Part shown: one piece after another, positions 15,890 through 24,594 of the stretch
Numbering within the stretch: position 1 is the stretch's first letter
How the letters are laid out: every line of letters begins with the position of its first letter
Assembly: GCF_014145455.1 (NCBI RefSeq)
Contig: NZ_JACIVB010000060.1
Location: 1-64,000 of the forward strand
Length of the DNA stretch: 64,000 nt
Source of the DNA: Limosilactobacillus rudii
Lineage (GTDB): Bacteria > Bacillota > Bacilli > Lactobacillales > Lactobacillaceae
Direction: 5' to 3'
Program-made: the position numbers and the translations under genes
The notes under the pieces: generated by a model
Databases searched by the model: none
Told to the model about the DNA's origin: nothing
What the model saw: the letters and a program-made list of their open reading frames with translations, nothing else

Positions 15890-16715
15890 ATTAATCGCTA
15901 CAGATATGGATGGAACGTTTTTAAATGATGATCATACTTATAATCATTCACTATTCAAAAAAGTCTTTCATCAACTTGAACGCCATAACATTTACTTTGT
16001 TGCAGCAAGTGGATCAAGTTTTCCTCGTCTCCAACGTGAATTCAAAGATTATGTCAATAAAATGGGCTTCATTTCCCAAAATGGCTCGGTCATCCATCTT
16101 GGCAACCAACTATTTAAATCATTTTCTATTAATCAAGAATCATTAGCACGCGTTATCCATGTCCTTGACCGTTTTTATGGGCCTAATGACATCAATCAGT
16201 TAGTAATTTCAACTAGTGAAAAGTCCTATGTTGATCAAGGAATGAGTGCTCACGATTTTGCAATTGTTAAAATCTTTTACGAACAAGTTGAACGCGTTCC
16301 CGATATCCGAACTATCTTTCGGCAACGACCTAATGAAAACTTTACTAAACTTTCGATTAACTTTGCTAACCACATAAGTCTCAAAAAGGTTGCTACAACC
16401 TTAGATGGCTATTTACCCCCTTCATTAATTATGGAAAATTCAGGTTTCAACACGGACCTAATTGGCAATGCTGTCGCTACTAAGCAAAATGCTCTTTCCA
16501 TTTTGCAAGACCACTTTAATCTACAAGCTAACGAAATCGTTACTTTTGGGGATAACGAAAATGATCTTGGAATGCTTGCAATGACTGAACAAAGTTACGC
16601 AATGAAAAATGCTCAACCAATCATTAAAATGCAAGCTGCACATACTACCCAAAACGATAACAATCACGATGGTGTGTTACAAACGATTAACACATTAATT
16701 AAAAATAATCACTAA
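15879..16715 (+). CDS. Cof-type HAD-IIB phosphatase
   Basis: The protein (278 residues) is a Cof/YkrA-type phosphatase: motif I is TDMDGTFLNDD near residues 8-18, motif II is AASGSS, the lysine of motif III lies in the ATKQNAL region, and motif IV is FGDNENDLGML. The C2B cap lies between. These enzymes hydrolyse sugar phosphates, FMN or PLP; the substrate is not evident here. It ends about 60 bases before a strong bidirectional terminator. Confidence 0.9.
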   Translation: MSIKLIATDMDGTFLNDDHTYNHSLFKKVFHQLERHNIYFVAASGSSFPRLQREFKDYVNKMGFISQNGSVIHLGNQLFKSFSINQESLARVIHVLDRFYGPNDINQLVISTSEKSYVDQGMSAHDFAIVKIFYEQVERVPDIRTIFRQRPNENFTKLSINFANHISLKKVATTLDGYLPPSLIMENSGFNTDLIGNAVATKQNALSILQDHFNLQANEIVTFGDNENDLGMLAMTEQSYAMKNAQPIIKMQAAHTTQNDNNHDGVLQTINTLIKNNH

Positions 16716-16772
16716 TGAAACGGTTGGTAGACGATTGTCAGTCCAATCAGTAATTGAAATTTTATCGCATAG

Positions 16773-16828
16773 TAACAATTAGGGCCTTAGTGCTCGGCTT
16801 TTACCGACTACTGAGGCCCTAATTGTTG
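16773..16828. terminator. Long bidirectional terminator
   Basis: AACAATTAGGGCCT pairs with AGGCCCTAATTGTT and the stem extends inward with minor mismatches to a small loop (CTTTTA), about 24 pairs in all. It separates the convergent HAD phosphatase and cbpB genes and can end both transcripts. Confidence 0.85.
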
Positions 16829-16856
16829 TTTATCCAAACTTGACAAATACCTTTTA

Positions 16857-17300
16857 CTATTTACCAAATGTATGAACCGTAAAATTTACCGCTTTTAATA
16901 TCTCTCGTCGCGTAACAATACCACAAAAATTATTATCTTTGTCTATCACTGGTAAAAAGGACTGATCAATTAGCAAGTGCAAATTTTCTTCAATATCGAC
17001 CGGATCAGTAATGGCTGGTGCATCGGTCTGCATAACATCTGCTACCGTTAATTTATGAAGCCGGTTAACATTGATTCGCTGAGTGTCTAATAGTCGATCC
17101 GTAATCATTGCCAAAGAAATTTGACCACAGTAATGATTCTTATTGTCCACCACAACAATTTTAGCGTACCGATCTTTAGTTAAAACTAAAAAAGCATGGT
17201 CTAGACTATTACTTTGATTTACCGTTGCCACTAAGCTTGCCGGAATCATAAACTTATGCTTATTTTTCAGCAATAACGTTTGTAATCGCTGATCAATCAC
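16857..17300 (-). CDS. cbpB: CBS domain protein, CbpB/YkuL-like
   Basis: The 147-residue protein consists of a tandem pair of CBS motifs (about residues 15-70 and 80-140), the fold of the c-di-AMP-binding protein CbpB (YkuL in Bacillus), which links c-di-AMP to stringent-response control. Ligand binding is inferred from family resemblance. The start is GTG at 17300: AAAGGAG lies nine bases upstream, whereas an earlier ATG lies upstream of that binding site. It is the last gene of murI-rdgB-yfcE-cbpB. Confidence 0.78.
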   Translation of the reverse strand: MIDQRLQTLLLKNKHKFMIPASLVATVNQSNSLDHAFLVLTKDRYAKIVVVDNKNHYCGQISLAMITDRLLDTQRINVNRLHKLTVADVMQTDAPAITDPVDIEENLHLLIDQSFLPVIDKDNNFCGIVTRREILKAVNFTVHTFGK

Positions 17301-17316
17301 AAAAATACACTCCTTT

Positions 17317-17835
17317 TTAACGATCAAACTCTCGATGCAACTGGGGAACCGGCTTCATTTGTCGATCATAAAAGTCAACGATAAATTGGGTCGGCTGTGC
17401 TTTAATAATTGCAAAAGTACCACCAATCTGTGCATATTCACCACGGGGAAAACTAATACTGCCCGGATTAACAATCAACATCTTATGATCATAAGCTACT
17501 CCTAATTGATGAGTGTGACCATAACAAATAATTGAAGCGCCCTTTTCTTCACCGGTAAGCATCAAGGGAGTAAGTGAAAAATTCACTTGCTGTAAATGAC
17601 CATGTGTAACAAAAACATTTTCCGTTCCTTGATTTATCATTAATTCTGTCGGATACGGAAGACGGTAATCATTATTTCCCTTTACTGCCTTAAATCTATT
17701 CATCGGTTCTCTATCAGGCAGCAATTCTGAATCTCCACAATGGACCAGTAAGTCAACTTTGTCTCCTACCTGTTGAATAATCTTTGTTAGTATCTTTTCC
17801 TCACGATGATTATCACTCACAACGAGTATTTTCAT
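17317..17835 (-). CDS. YfcE/MJ0936 family metallophosphodiesterase
   Basis: The protein (172 residues) has all metal-ligand motifs of the small YfcE-type phosphodiesterases: VVSDNHRE at the N-terminus, VHCGDSE, VKGNND, VTHGH and YGHTHQLG. Relatives cleave phosphodiesters such as bis-pNPP; the cell substrate is unknown. The ATG at 17835 with GGTGG eight bases before it is preferred over a longer frame. It overlaps none of rdgB but follows it by four bases; the order murI-rdgB-yfcE is common in Firmicutes. Confidence 0.88.
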   Translation of the reverse strand: MKILVVSDNHREEKILTKIIQQVGDKVDLLVHCGDSELLPDREPMNRFKAVKGNNDYRLPYPTELMINQGTENVFVTHGHLQQVNFSLTPLMLTGEEKGASIICYGHTHQLGVAYDHKMLIVNPGSISFPRGEYAQIGGTFAIIKAQPTQFIVDFYDRQMKPVPQLHREFDR

Positions 17836-17839
17836 AAAA

Positions 17840-18427
17840 TTACCACCAATCATTAAAGTTACGCATGAACGACCGCAATGCTTTTCCTCGATGACTAATG
17901 TTATTTTTCTGATCAGCAGTTAATTCAGCCATCGACTTTTTTAACTCATCTACATAAAAGAGCGGGTCATAACCAAAGCCATTTTCTCCAGTTGGTCGAT
18001 GAAGGATGTGGCCGTCAACGCGCCCTTCTGCTACTAACTTTGTTCCATCAGGTTTAACGGCTACAATTGTCGTATGAAAATGTGCAGTTCTTTTAGGGTC
18101 GGGAACATTAATTAAATTTTGTAATAGTTTTGCATTATTTGCCGCATCATCATGGTCTCCTGCGTATCTTGCAGAATGAATGCCTGGTGCCCCGTTCAAT
18201 GCATCCACAACTAACCCCGAATCATCTGCCATCACTGGTAGTTGCAATTTTTTAGCAACGGTCATTGCCTTAATCGTCGCATTTTCTTCAAATGTTTTAC
18301 CATTCTCATCAATTTTAATTCCCGGAAAGTCAGCAAGAGTTTTAATTTCAATTCCTTGTGGTTCAAGCATCTTCTGGTATTCGCGTGCTTTGCCTTCATT
18401 TTTAGTTGCAATCACAATCGTCTTCAT
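17840..18427 (-). CDS. rdgB: XTP/dITP diphosphatase
   Basis: RdgB/HAM1 cleans the nucleotide pool by hydrolysing dITP, dXTP and XTP to the monophosphates and pyrophosphate. The 195-residue protein carries the family blocks IATKNEGKAREYQ at the N-terminus, ADDSGLVVDALNGAPGIHSARYAG in the middle and GFGYDPLFY near residue 150. It starts within the murI stop codon (four-base overlap), so it is coupled to murI. Confidence 0.95.
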   Translation of the reverse strand: MKTIVIATKNEGKAREYQKMLEPQGIEIKTLADFPGIKIDENGKTFEENATIKAMTVAKKLQLPVMADDSGLVVDALNGAPGIHSARYAGDHDDAANNAKLLQNLINVPDPKRTAHFHTTIVAVKPDGTKLVAEGRVDGHILHRPTGENGFGYDPLFYVDELKKSMAELTADQKNNISHRGKALRSFMRNFNDWW

Positions 18428-19233
18428 CGTTGATCCTCCATATCTAATTGAATATGCTCACATTTCGTGTATCCATTAGGCAACCATTTTTGAGCACCAT
18501 CAACTAAGTCTTCAACTTCACCGGTTGAATATAATTCAATTCTTGGGCTAGCGTCATCACTTAGTAACCGTTGATTAGTCAAGAATTCTTTTACTTGGCG
18601 AACCGTTTCATAAGCTGGGTCAATCAACTGGACATCTTGACCAAGTTTCTGGGCAATTTCTTTTTCTAAAAATGGAAAATGCGTACATCCTAAGATTAAA
18701 GCTTGAATTGGTTGATTATCAAATACACTTAATTCCTTATTCACTGTTTTTTGGGCAATTGTTGTACCAGTTTGACCGTGTTCAACAATTGATACAAGCG
18801 GTTGTGTAGAATGGCTAATAACCTTAAGCGTTGGATCAACCTTATCCAATGCTTTTTTATATGCATTATTTTTAATTGTGGATTCTGTTCCAATAACACC
18901 AACTACTTGATAACCATGTTTTGCAACAGCTGCTGCTCCCGGCTTGATAACGCCAATCACTGGTACTGGCAATTTTTCTTGTAAAAGCTGTAATGCTGCT
19001 GCTGTAGCAGTGTTACAGGCAATCACCATTAGCTTTATATCATGAGTTAAAAGGAAATTACCAATTTTTAAAGATAATTGTTGAATTTCTTTTCTGGTCT
19101 TTATTCCATATGGAAAGTGTCCTTGGTCACCAACGAATACAATTGACTCATTGGGTAATTGATCGCGAAGTACACGGGTTACAGAAAGTCCACCTAGGCC
19201 AGAATCCATAACACCAATTGGTCGCTTATCCAT
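18424..19233 (-). CDS. murI: Glutamate racemase
   Basis: MurI supplies D-glutamate for peptidoglycan. The protein (269 residues) has the N-terminal IGVMDSGLGGLSV block and the two catalytic cysteines in VIACNTATAAAL and LILGCTHFPFL. Length is normal. It heads a four-gene operon with rdgB, a phosphodiesterase and cbpB, driven by the promoter at 19281-19309. Confidence 0.96.
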   Translation of the reverse strand: MDKRPIGVMDSGLGGLSVTRVLRDQLPNESIVFVGDQGHFPYGIKTRKEIQQLSLKIGNFLLTHDIKLMVIACNTATAAALQLLQEKLPVPVIGVIKPGAAAVAKHGYQVVGVIGTESTIKNNAYKKALDKVDPTLKVISHSTQPLVSIVEHGQTGTTIAQKTVNKELSVFDNQPIQALILGCTHFPFLEKEIAQKLGQDVQLIDPAYETVRQVKEFLTNQRLLSDDASPRIELYSTGEVEDLVDGAQKWLPNGYTKCEHIQLDMEDQR

Positions 19234-19280
19234 TTTTACACCCCTTTAATCTATTAAAACGTTTAAAGCTTTGAAACTAT

Positions 19281-19309
19281 ATTATCCGTTTCTAATCAAT
19301 ATTTTGCAA
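19281..19309 (-). promoter_or_regulatory. murI operon promoter
   Basis: On the minus strand TTGCAA (19309-19304) is followed after 17 bases by GATAAT (19286-19281). Confidence 0.55.
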
Positions 19310-19387
19310 GTTTTTCAAGTTTACCACTATTAAGATCTTAATTTTTAAGTATAATAATAATGATTGTTAAAAAGGAGCGAGTTGTTT

Positions 19388-19939
19388 ATGAGTCAAAAAT
19401 TATATAACCAGTTATTAGCAGGCCATCAAGGATTAGCAACGGGAACAATGCGCGATGTTATTCTCCCGGCAATTCTCGGTAAAGAGACAGATGAGATGCT
19501 ATATTGGATTGGTAAAGACCTTGCCCGCGTATATCCTGTAGCAACTCCAACGGATCTGGTATATTTGACAAATCAACTCGGTTTTGGCCGGTTAGCATTA
19601 CGTAAAAAAAGTAATACTACTCAGTTGTGGCGGTTGTCTGGAGTAATTGTCAAAGAAAGAATTCAACGTGACGAAGAAGAAACGTCCTTTGGGCTAGAAT
19701 GCGGTTTTCTTGCTCAAGAAATCGAATTTCAATTAGGGACGGTTGCTGAAGCAAAAATCTTTGATCGTCATCGTGACTATGTTGATATTTTGGTCCAAAA
19801 CGACCCCCAAAATGCGGCCGACAATGAACGTTCGGAAATGGTTACCTTTATTCATCTTGATCGTCCTAATGAGGAAGACGCGCCTAAAAAAGCAACTCGC
19901 CATTCAATACTAAAGCGCAAAAAGAAAGATAAAAATTAA
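19388..19939 (+). CDS. YslB/DUF2507 family protein
   Basis: This 183-residue protein matches the YslB/DUF2507 family, an alpha/beta cytoplasmic fold related to haem-NO-binding or V4R domains but with no assigned activity. The block LYWIGKDLARVYP and the GLECGFLAQEIEFQLG strand region are typical. The C-terminus is a basic tail (KRKKKDKN). The ATG at 19388 has AGGAG ten bases upstream. TATAAT at 19350-19355 is a likely -10 box. Confidence 0.75.
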   Translation: MSQKLYNQLLAGHQGLATGTMRDVILPAILGKETDEMLYWIGKDLARVYPVATPTDLVYLTNQLGFGRLALRKKSNTTQLWRLSGVIVKERIQRDEEETSFGLECGFLAQEIEFQLGTVAEAKIFDRHRDYVDILVQNDPQNAADNERSEMVTFIHLDRPNEEDAPKKATRHSILKRKKKDKN

Positions 19940-19943
19940 AAAT

Positions 19944-19986
19944 AAAGAGGTTAGTAAGAATAAAACTTTCTTACTAGCCTCTTTTA
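19944..19986. terminator. Bidirectional terminator between yslB and trxA
   Basis: AAAGAGGTTAGTAAGAA pairs with TTCTTACTAGCCTCTTT (one wobble) around a short loop, with A/T runs on both sides, between two convergent genes. Confidence 0.85.
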
Positions 19987-20003
19987 ATTCTCAAATATTT
20001 TTA

Positions 20004-20318
20004 CTAGTCAACATATTGTTGCAAGATCTGCTTTAATTGATCCTCGCTATGATAACCAACTATCTGGTCTACAACTTCTCCATCTTTTTTAACCATTAAT
20101 GTTGGAATACTCATAATCCTAAATTTCTGTGCCGTCTCTGGATTTTGGTCAACATCTAGCTTAAAGAATTTTACATTAGGCATCTTCTCTGATAATGCAT
20201 CAACAACTGGTGATTGCATTCGACAAGGTCCACACCATGTTGCCCAAAAATCAATTAAAGTGACACCTGTTGCAGTATCCTGTTCAAAAGTTTGATCTGT
20301 AGTTACATTTACTGCCAT
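20004..20318 (-). CDS. trxA: Thioredoxin
   Basis: A classic cytoplasmic thioredoxin of 104 residues that reduces disulfides using electrons from thioredoxin reductase. The active site is WATWCGPCRMQ, followed by the buried FKLDVDQNP strand and the cis-proline in MSIPTLMV. The ATG at 20318 is chosen because AGGAGG lies eight bases upstream; the ATG six bases earlier is directly adjacent to it. It has its own promoter and is downstream of mutS2. Confidence 0.97.
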   Translation of the reverse strand: MAVNVTTDQTFEQDTATGVTLIDFWATWCGPCRMQSPVVDALSEKMPNVKFFKLDVDQNPETAQKFRIMSIPTLMVKKDGEVVDQIVGYHSEDQLKQILQQYVD

Positions 20319-20348
20319 ATTCATTCCTCCTCATTACTTCTTATCGTT

Positions 20349-20377
20349 ATTCTAACAAAACAATTCTTAGATGTCAT
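20349..20377 (-). promoter_or_regulatory. trxA promoter
   Basis: On the minus strand ATGACA (20377-20372) is followed after 17 bases by TAGAAT (20354-20349). Confidence 0.5.
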
Positions 20378-20406
20378 TTAGTTTGCTTACTTTTTTATAG
20401 TAAGTG

Positions 20407-22782
20407 CTATAAATTAACAATTGTTGCGCCATCTCCACCCGCATTAGGGGCTGCATAGGCGAATGACTTAACGCGTGGGTTACTTTGTAGGTACTGTTGG
20501 GTTCCCTTTCGTAAAGCTCCTGTTCCTTTTCCATGAATGATCGTCACCGTTGAAAGGTTATTTAAAATGGCATGGTCAATAAAATTACTCAATTCGCTCA
20601 TTGCTTGTTCATAACGATGACCACGAAGATCAAGCCGTGCTGATGTACGCCGCGTTTGGGTTGTATGAACAGCTGCTCGTGGGCGGCGTTGCGCATCTTT
20701 TTCACGCGGTAAGTCCTTTTTAGCTACCTTTTCAAGATTATTCTCATCAATTTCCATCTTAAGAATCCCAATTTGAACTTCCCACTTGTGATTTCCGCGT
20801 TTTGCTAATAGTTCACCATATTGTCCATATGATTTAACTAAAACAGCATCCCCTTTATGCAAGTCATGCTTTTGCTTAGCTCGTTGTAAAACAGAGTTAT
20901 GTTGTAAGCGAGGATTATCTTGGTGAAGAGCGTTAAGCTGCCCCTGTGCGTCAATCAATTCATTTTCTTTTACATTCTGTCCTTGCTGAATTTCAAGCTG
21001 CCGTAAATGATGAATTATCCGGTCAGCTTTTTTCTTTGCCATTGACACCTGGTGATTAGCCTTTGAGCGCGCCTGCTCGTACAATTTATCTCGTTGTTCG
21101 TTAAATCGTTCCAGCTTTTCATCAAGCTCGCGTTGTGTTCGTTGATTAGTAACTAATAATTTTTCTAATCGTTCACTTTCTTCCCGAGCTTTTTTACGTT
21201 GTGCAACTAAATCACCAATCATATTATTAAGGTCTTGACTATCATCACTAACAAGTGACTGGGCCTCATCAATAATTTGCGAATTAATTCCTAACCGCCG
21301 TGCAATCTCCAGTCCATTTGAACGCCCCGGAATTCCTAGCAGAAGTTTATACGTTGGTTGTAAAGTCTCTTGATCAAATTCCATACTAGCATTTATCGTC
21401 TTTGCCCGGTCATAGCCATAAACCTTAAGCTCTGGATAGTGTGTTGTAATTACTACCATCGTTCCCTTATTACCGATTTCATCTAGGATCGCCATCGCTA
21501 ATGCTGCCCCTTCTTTGGGGTCTGTCCCTGCTCCTAATTCATCTAATAGGACCAGACTTTGGCTCGTAATTTGATCAAGGATTGCCTTTACCCCGTCCAT
21601 ATGACCAGAAAACGTACTAAGATTTTGCTCCAGCGATTGCTCATCACCGATATCAGCAAATATATTATCAAAAATACCAATCGTACTACCTTCTTCTGCC
21701 GGAATAAACAAACCAGATTGGCCCATCAATTGGATAATACCAAGGGTTTTAAGGGTAATTGTTTTCCCACCAGTGTTAGGACCAGTAATGATAATTGCCT
21801 GGTAATCCTCACCAATTTTAATATCGTTTGTAACAACTCGGTGCATGTCAATTAATGGATGACGTGCCTTACGTAGCATGACATGATTTTGGCGACTTAA
21901 CATCGGTAAAGTTGCCTTAATATCATGAGCCCATTTTGCTTTAGCATTAATAAAGTCTAAGTGCCCCAATATTGACTCATTTTGCCCAATATCATGACGG
22001 TACGGCGAAATTAATTGCGATAATTCAACTAAAATTCGCTGCATTTCTTGTCGTTCTTCAATTTGTGCTTGCCGTAACCGATTGTTGGTCTCAACGACAG
22101 CAGCCGGCTCAATATATAAAGTCTGTCCACTTGCACTCTGGTCATGAACAACGCCACCAAATTTATTCCGATATCTTGCAATTACTGGAACAACATAGCG
22201 ATCATTTCGTAAGGTTACGATGGGTTCACTCAAATACTTAGCGTTTTTTCCTCGCGTATATTGTTCCATCTGTTGGTGAATCGCACTTTCAGTTTGAACA
22301 ATTATTTGACGAATTCCATGTAATTTAGCCGAGGCTTCATCATTTATTCGGCCATCTGGATCAATTGAGCGAATTAAGCGCTGAGTAATTGACGGAATAG
22401 TTACTAATTGATCTACTTGATTATTTAATACTCGCAATTTAATCTTTTTTTCCCTCATTTGGTCAAAAAAGTTTTTTATACTCATACTGGTTTGCAAGAC
22501 TTTAACAATTTGTGCTAATTCTGTCCCATTTAAACTTGCTTGTATTTTTAATCGCTTTAACTGGGGTTTAATGTCCGCAAGCTGTGGAATAGGTATCCCA
22601 TCTTCTAATCTTAAAATATCTGCTCCATCTGTAGTTTCGGTTAGAAGTTCTTGCACTGTTTCATAATCAGTTTGCGGAACGAGACGTTTTAATTCCCGGT
22701 GTCCTGCGGCTGATACAAGATATGGGGCTATTTGTTCCTTTACTCGATTAAATTCTAATGTTTCTAAAATTTTATGATTCAT
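20407..22782 (-). CDS. mutS2: MutS2 (RqcU) ATPase with Smr domain
   Basis: MutS2 lacks mismatch recognition; it suppresses homologous recombination and, in Bacillus, splits collided ribosomes. The 791-residue protein has the normal layout: core and lever helices, ABC-type ATPase with Walker A GPNTGGKT and Walker B VLLDELGAGTDP, a long coiled coil (about 520-640), a KOW-like segment (about 655-690) and a C-terminal Smr domain starting ARLDLRGHRYEQAM and containing IHGKGTGALRKG. It follows cvpA by one base, so the two are coupled. Confidence 0.96.
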   Translation of the reverse strand: MNHKILETLEFNRVKEQIAPYLVSAAGHRELKRLVPQTDYETVQELLTETTDGADILRLEDGIPIPQLADIKPQLKRLKIQASLNGTELAQIVKVLQTSMSIKNFFDQMREKKIKLRVLNNQVDQLVTIPSITQRLIRSIDPDGRINDEASAKLHGIRQIIVQTESAIHQQMEQYTRGKNAKYLSEPIVTLRNDRYVVPVIARYRNKFGGVVHDQSASGQTLYIEPAAVVETNNRLRQAQIEERQEMQRILVELSQLISPYRHDIGQNESILGHLDFINAKAKWAHDIKATLPMLSRQNHVMLRKARHPLIDMHRVVTNDIKIGEDYQAIIITGPNTGGKTITLKTLGIIQLMGQSGLFIPAEEGSTIGIFDNIFADIGDEQSLEQNLSTFSGHMDGVKAILDQITSQSLVLLDELGAGTDPKEGAALAMAILDEIGNKGTMVVITTHYPELKVYGYDRAKTINASMEFDQETLQPTYKLLLGIPGRSNGLEIARRLGINSQIIDEAQSLVSDDSQDLNNMIGDLVAQRKKAREESERLEKLLVTNQRTQRELDEKLERFNEQRDKLYEQARSKANHQVSMAKKKADRIIHHLRQLEIQQGQNVKENELIDAQGQLNALHQDNPRLQHNSVLQRAKQKHDLHKGDAVLVKSYGQYGELLAKRGNHKWEVQIGILKMEIDENNLEKVAKKDLPREKDAQRRPRAAVHTTQTRRTSARLDLRGHRYEQAMSELSNFIDHAILNNLSTVTIIHGKGTGALRKGTQQYLQSNPRVKSFAYAAPNAGGDGATIVNL

Positions 22783-22783
22783 A

Positions 22784-23320
22784 TTATCCTCCTTGAGTCA
22801 GGGTATCAATCACTAAATGTGCTATTCCTGGAGTTTGATTGATAATAAATCGTGCCAACTCCGAAGTCGCTATCTGCATTTGCCACCAACCAACTGGCCA
22901 CAACTGCATAACAATTAAAACAACAAAGATTATCATGTAACCAATTAAAAATGAAACAACCCCGCCAGCTAATTTATCAGCAGTACCAATAACGGGAATT
23001 TTCTTTATCCAGTTTAACTGGTGAATTCCCCAATGACAAAGAATTGATACAATAGTAAAAATTATCATAAAGGCAATTCCATTATAAAAGAATAGGTTAC
23101 TATTCACCTCTGTCAATAAGTTAGCTGAAAAAGTTGCCTCAGTTCCAATATTAGGTAATAAAGACTTTAACCAACCACCGATAAGTTGCGCTCCTTGACG
23201 CGCTACTAGCCAAGCGATAATATATGTTCCTAACATTAACACCATCGTAAGTAATCCGCGACGATGGCCATTAACAAAGCACCCAATTAAGATAAGAATA
23301 ATAAAGGTTGTTAAAATCAT
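22784..23320 (-). CDS. CvpA family membrane protein
   Basis: The protein (178 residues) has four hydrophobic segments (about 2-18, 22-45, 75-100 and 110-140) and matches the CvpA/colicin V production family, recently tied to envelope maintenance. The ATG at 23320 has AAGGGA seven bases upstream; the longer frame has no ribosome binding site. It pairs with mutS2 as in other Firmicutes. Confidence 0.8.
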   Translation of the reverse strand: MILTTFIILILIGCFVNGHRRGLLTMVLMLGTYIIAWLVARQGAQLIGGWLKSLLPNIGTEATFSANLLTEVNSNLFFYNGIAFMIIFTIVSILCHWGIHQLNWIKKIPVIGTADKLAGGVVSFLIGYMIIFVVLIVMQLWPVGWWQMQIATSELARFIINQTPGIAHLVIDTLTQGG

Positions 23321-23351
23321 TCCAGTATTCCCTTCGTTTTTAATAGTAAAT

Positions 23352-23388
23352 AAAAGGGACTGCGACAAGATGTCCACAGCTCCCTTAA
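23352..23388 (-). terminator. Terminator of ireB-ruvX-DUF1292
   Basis: On the minus strand AAGGGAGCTG pairs with CAGTCCCTT (one bulge) and is followed by TTATTT, 45 bases after the DUF1292 gene. Confidence 0.7.
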
Positions 23389-23432
23389 GTTAATAATTTA
23401 ATTATCCTGTCTAAATAGACTCACTAAAATTA

Positions 23433-23732
23433 TCAGGCTTTGAAGTTACCATCGTTATCAAGAAAAGTATTTAATACTTCTTCTACCATGTCCCATTCCT
23501 TGTCGTCTTCAATCGGAACAAGGTCCTGCCCGTCACCATCTTCATTATCAGCAACAATGTAGGCTTGAATATCAACGGATTCATCATTTTCCTGTTCGGC
23601 AGGGTAAATAAAAATATATGATTTTCCATAATCATCTGAGTCAAATGTAAATAATTCTTTGAATAATTGTTCATTACCATTCTCGTCAATTAACGTAATC
23701 ATATTTTCGTTGTTTTCTTGTTGTTTGCTCAT
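23433..23732 (-). CDS. DUF1292 domain-containing protein
   Basis: This 99-residue very acidic cytoplasmic protein matches DUF1292 (YrzB). The family blocks ITLIDENGNEQLFKELFTF and KSYIFIYPA are visible. Function is unknown, but the family is nearly always the third gene of an ireB-ruvX-DUF1292 operon, as here, and ends before a terminator. Confidence 0.88.
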   Translation of the reverse strand: MSKQQENNENMITLIDENGNEQLFKELFTFDSDDYGKSYIFIYPAEQENDESVDIQAYIVADNEDGDGQDLVPIEDDKEWDMVEEVLNTFLDNDGNFKA

Positions 23733-23741
23733 ATTAATTCC

Positions 23742-24185
23742 TCATTTTAGTTTAGCGACAAGGCGACCATGCCGATCTAAATAACTTTGTAGAATAAATG
23801 TCGCTGCCACCTCATCAATTACCTTTTTTTGTTTAGCACGTGAAATATCTGCCTCTTCGACTAGCATTCGATGTGCTTCTACTGTCGTCAACCGTTCATC
23901 TTGAAAGTCTATTGGAATATCTGGAAAACGTTGCTGTAATAGCTTGCCATAGTGTTGAGAAGCCTCAACGCGGGGACCTTCAGTATTATTCATGTTCTTA
24001 GGAAGACCAATTACAAAACCAGCAACTTGTTCTTTCTTTACTAGTTGCGCGACACGTTCAATGCCAAAAACTTCATTTTCTTCGTCAATTGGAATAATCT
24101 CAACTGCCTGAGCTGTCCAGCCGAGAGGATCGCTAACAGAAATACCAACTGTCTTGGACCCAACATCTAATCCCATTAATCTCAT
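23742..24185 (-). CDS. ruvX: RuvX/YqgF RNase H-like nuclease
   Basis: RuvX (YqgF) is an RNase H-fold enzyme, annotated as a putative Holliday junction resolvase and implicated in 16S rRNA 5' processing. The 147-residue protein has the conserved [18 protein letters not shown]-terminus (first acidic residue), IGLPKNMN, the QDERLTT block and the C-terminal [12 protein letters not shown] with catalytic Asp/Glu. It overlaps ireB by four bases. Confidence 0.95.
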   Translation of the reverse strand: MRLMGLDVGSKTVGISVSDPLGWTAQAVEIIPIDEENEVFGIERVAQLVKKEQVAGFVIGLPKNMNNTEGPRVEASQHYGKLLQQRFPDIPIDFQDERLTTVEAHRMLVEEADISRAKQKKVIDEVAATFILQSYLDRHGRLVAKLK

Positions 24186-24448
24186 TTAGTTTCTCCATTA
24201 TTCTTTAGATACGACCGCACAAGCTCTTCAATTATTTCGTCACGTTCATGTTGACGAATCAAGTTACGTGCATCATTTAAGCGGGGAATATACGCAGGAT
24301 CACCAGATAAAAGGTAACCCACAATTTGGTTAATCGGATTATACCCCTTCTCTTCTAGTGATTCATAAACTGTCTTTAGTGTCTGCTTAATATCTTCCTG
24401 ACGTTCTTGATCAAAGTCAAAAAACATCGTCTTATCATTTGTAGCCAT
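24182..24448 (-). CDS. ireB: IreB family regulatory phosphoprotein
   Basis: IreB is a small protein first known in enterococci as a substrate of the Ser/Thr kinase IreK/PrkC affecting cephalosporin resistance. This 88-residue version has the conserved TMFFDF N-terminus and [31 protein letters not shown]. The Thr pair phosphorylated in Enterococcus lies in the N-terminal region of the family; here Thr residues are at the equivalent place, but which is modified is not evident. The ATG at 24448 has GGAGG nine bases upstream. Confidence 0.93.
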   Translation of the reverse strand: MATNDKTMFFDFDQERQEDIKQTLKTVYESLEEKGYNPINQIVGYLLSGDPAYIPRLNDARNLIRQHERDEIIEELVRSYLKNNGETK

Positions 24449-24483
24449 CAATCGTCACCTCCAGACATTCTCTTCAAACACCC

Positions 24484-24512
24484 ATTTTACTATATTATCG
24501 CTAAAAGCACAA
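24484..24512 (-). promoter_or_regulatory. ireB-ruvX operon promoter
   Basis: On the minus strand TTGTGC (24512-24507) is followed after 17 bases by TAAAAT (24489-24484). It lies downstream of the alaS terminator. Confidence 0.5.
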
Positions 24513-24544
24513 TTTACATTTGTCAATTGTAAGTAAACAGTAAT

Positions 24545-24583
24545 ATGAAAATAGACCTAGCAGGCAACACCTACTAAGTCTAG
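24545..24583 (-). terminator. alaS terminator
   Basis: On the minus strand TAGACTTAGTAGG pairs with CCTGCTAGGTCTA (two wobble pairs) around a five-base loop, followed by TTTTCAT. It is 12 bases after the alaS stop. Confidence 0.8.
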
Positions 24584-24594
24584 TTAACTTAATA

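Noticed and set aside
19254-19267. AAACGTTT palindrome downstream of the murI promoter, cre-like
   Set aside because: The conserved outer TG and CA of a cre are missing; in AT-rich DNA this core is expected by chance.
20384-20406. TTTATAG/CTATAAA hairpin after mutS2 as a terminator
   Set aside because: The stem is short and AT-only and no T run follows on the minus strand, so read-through into trxA is possible.
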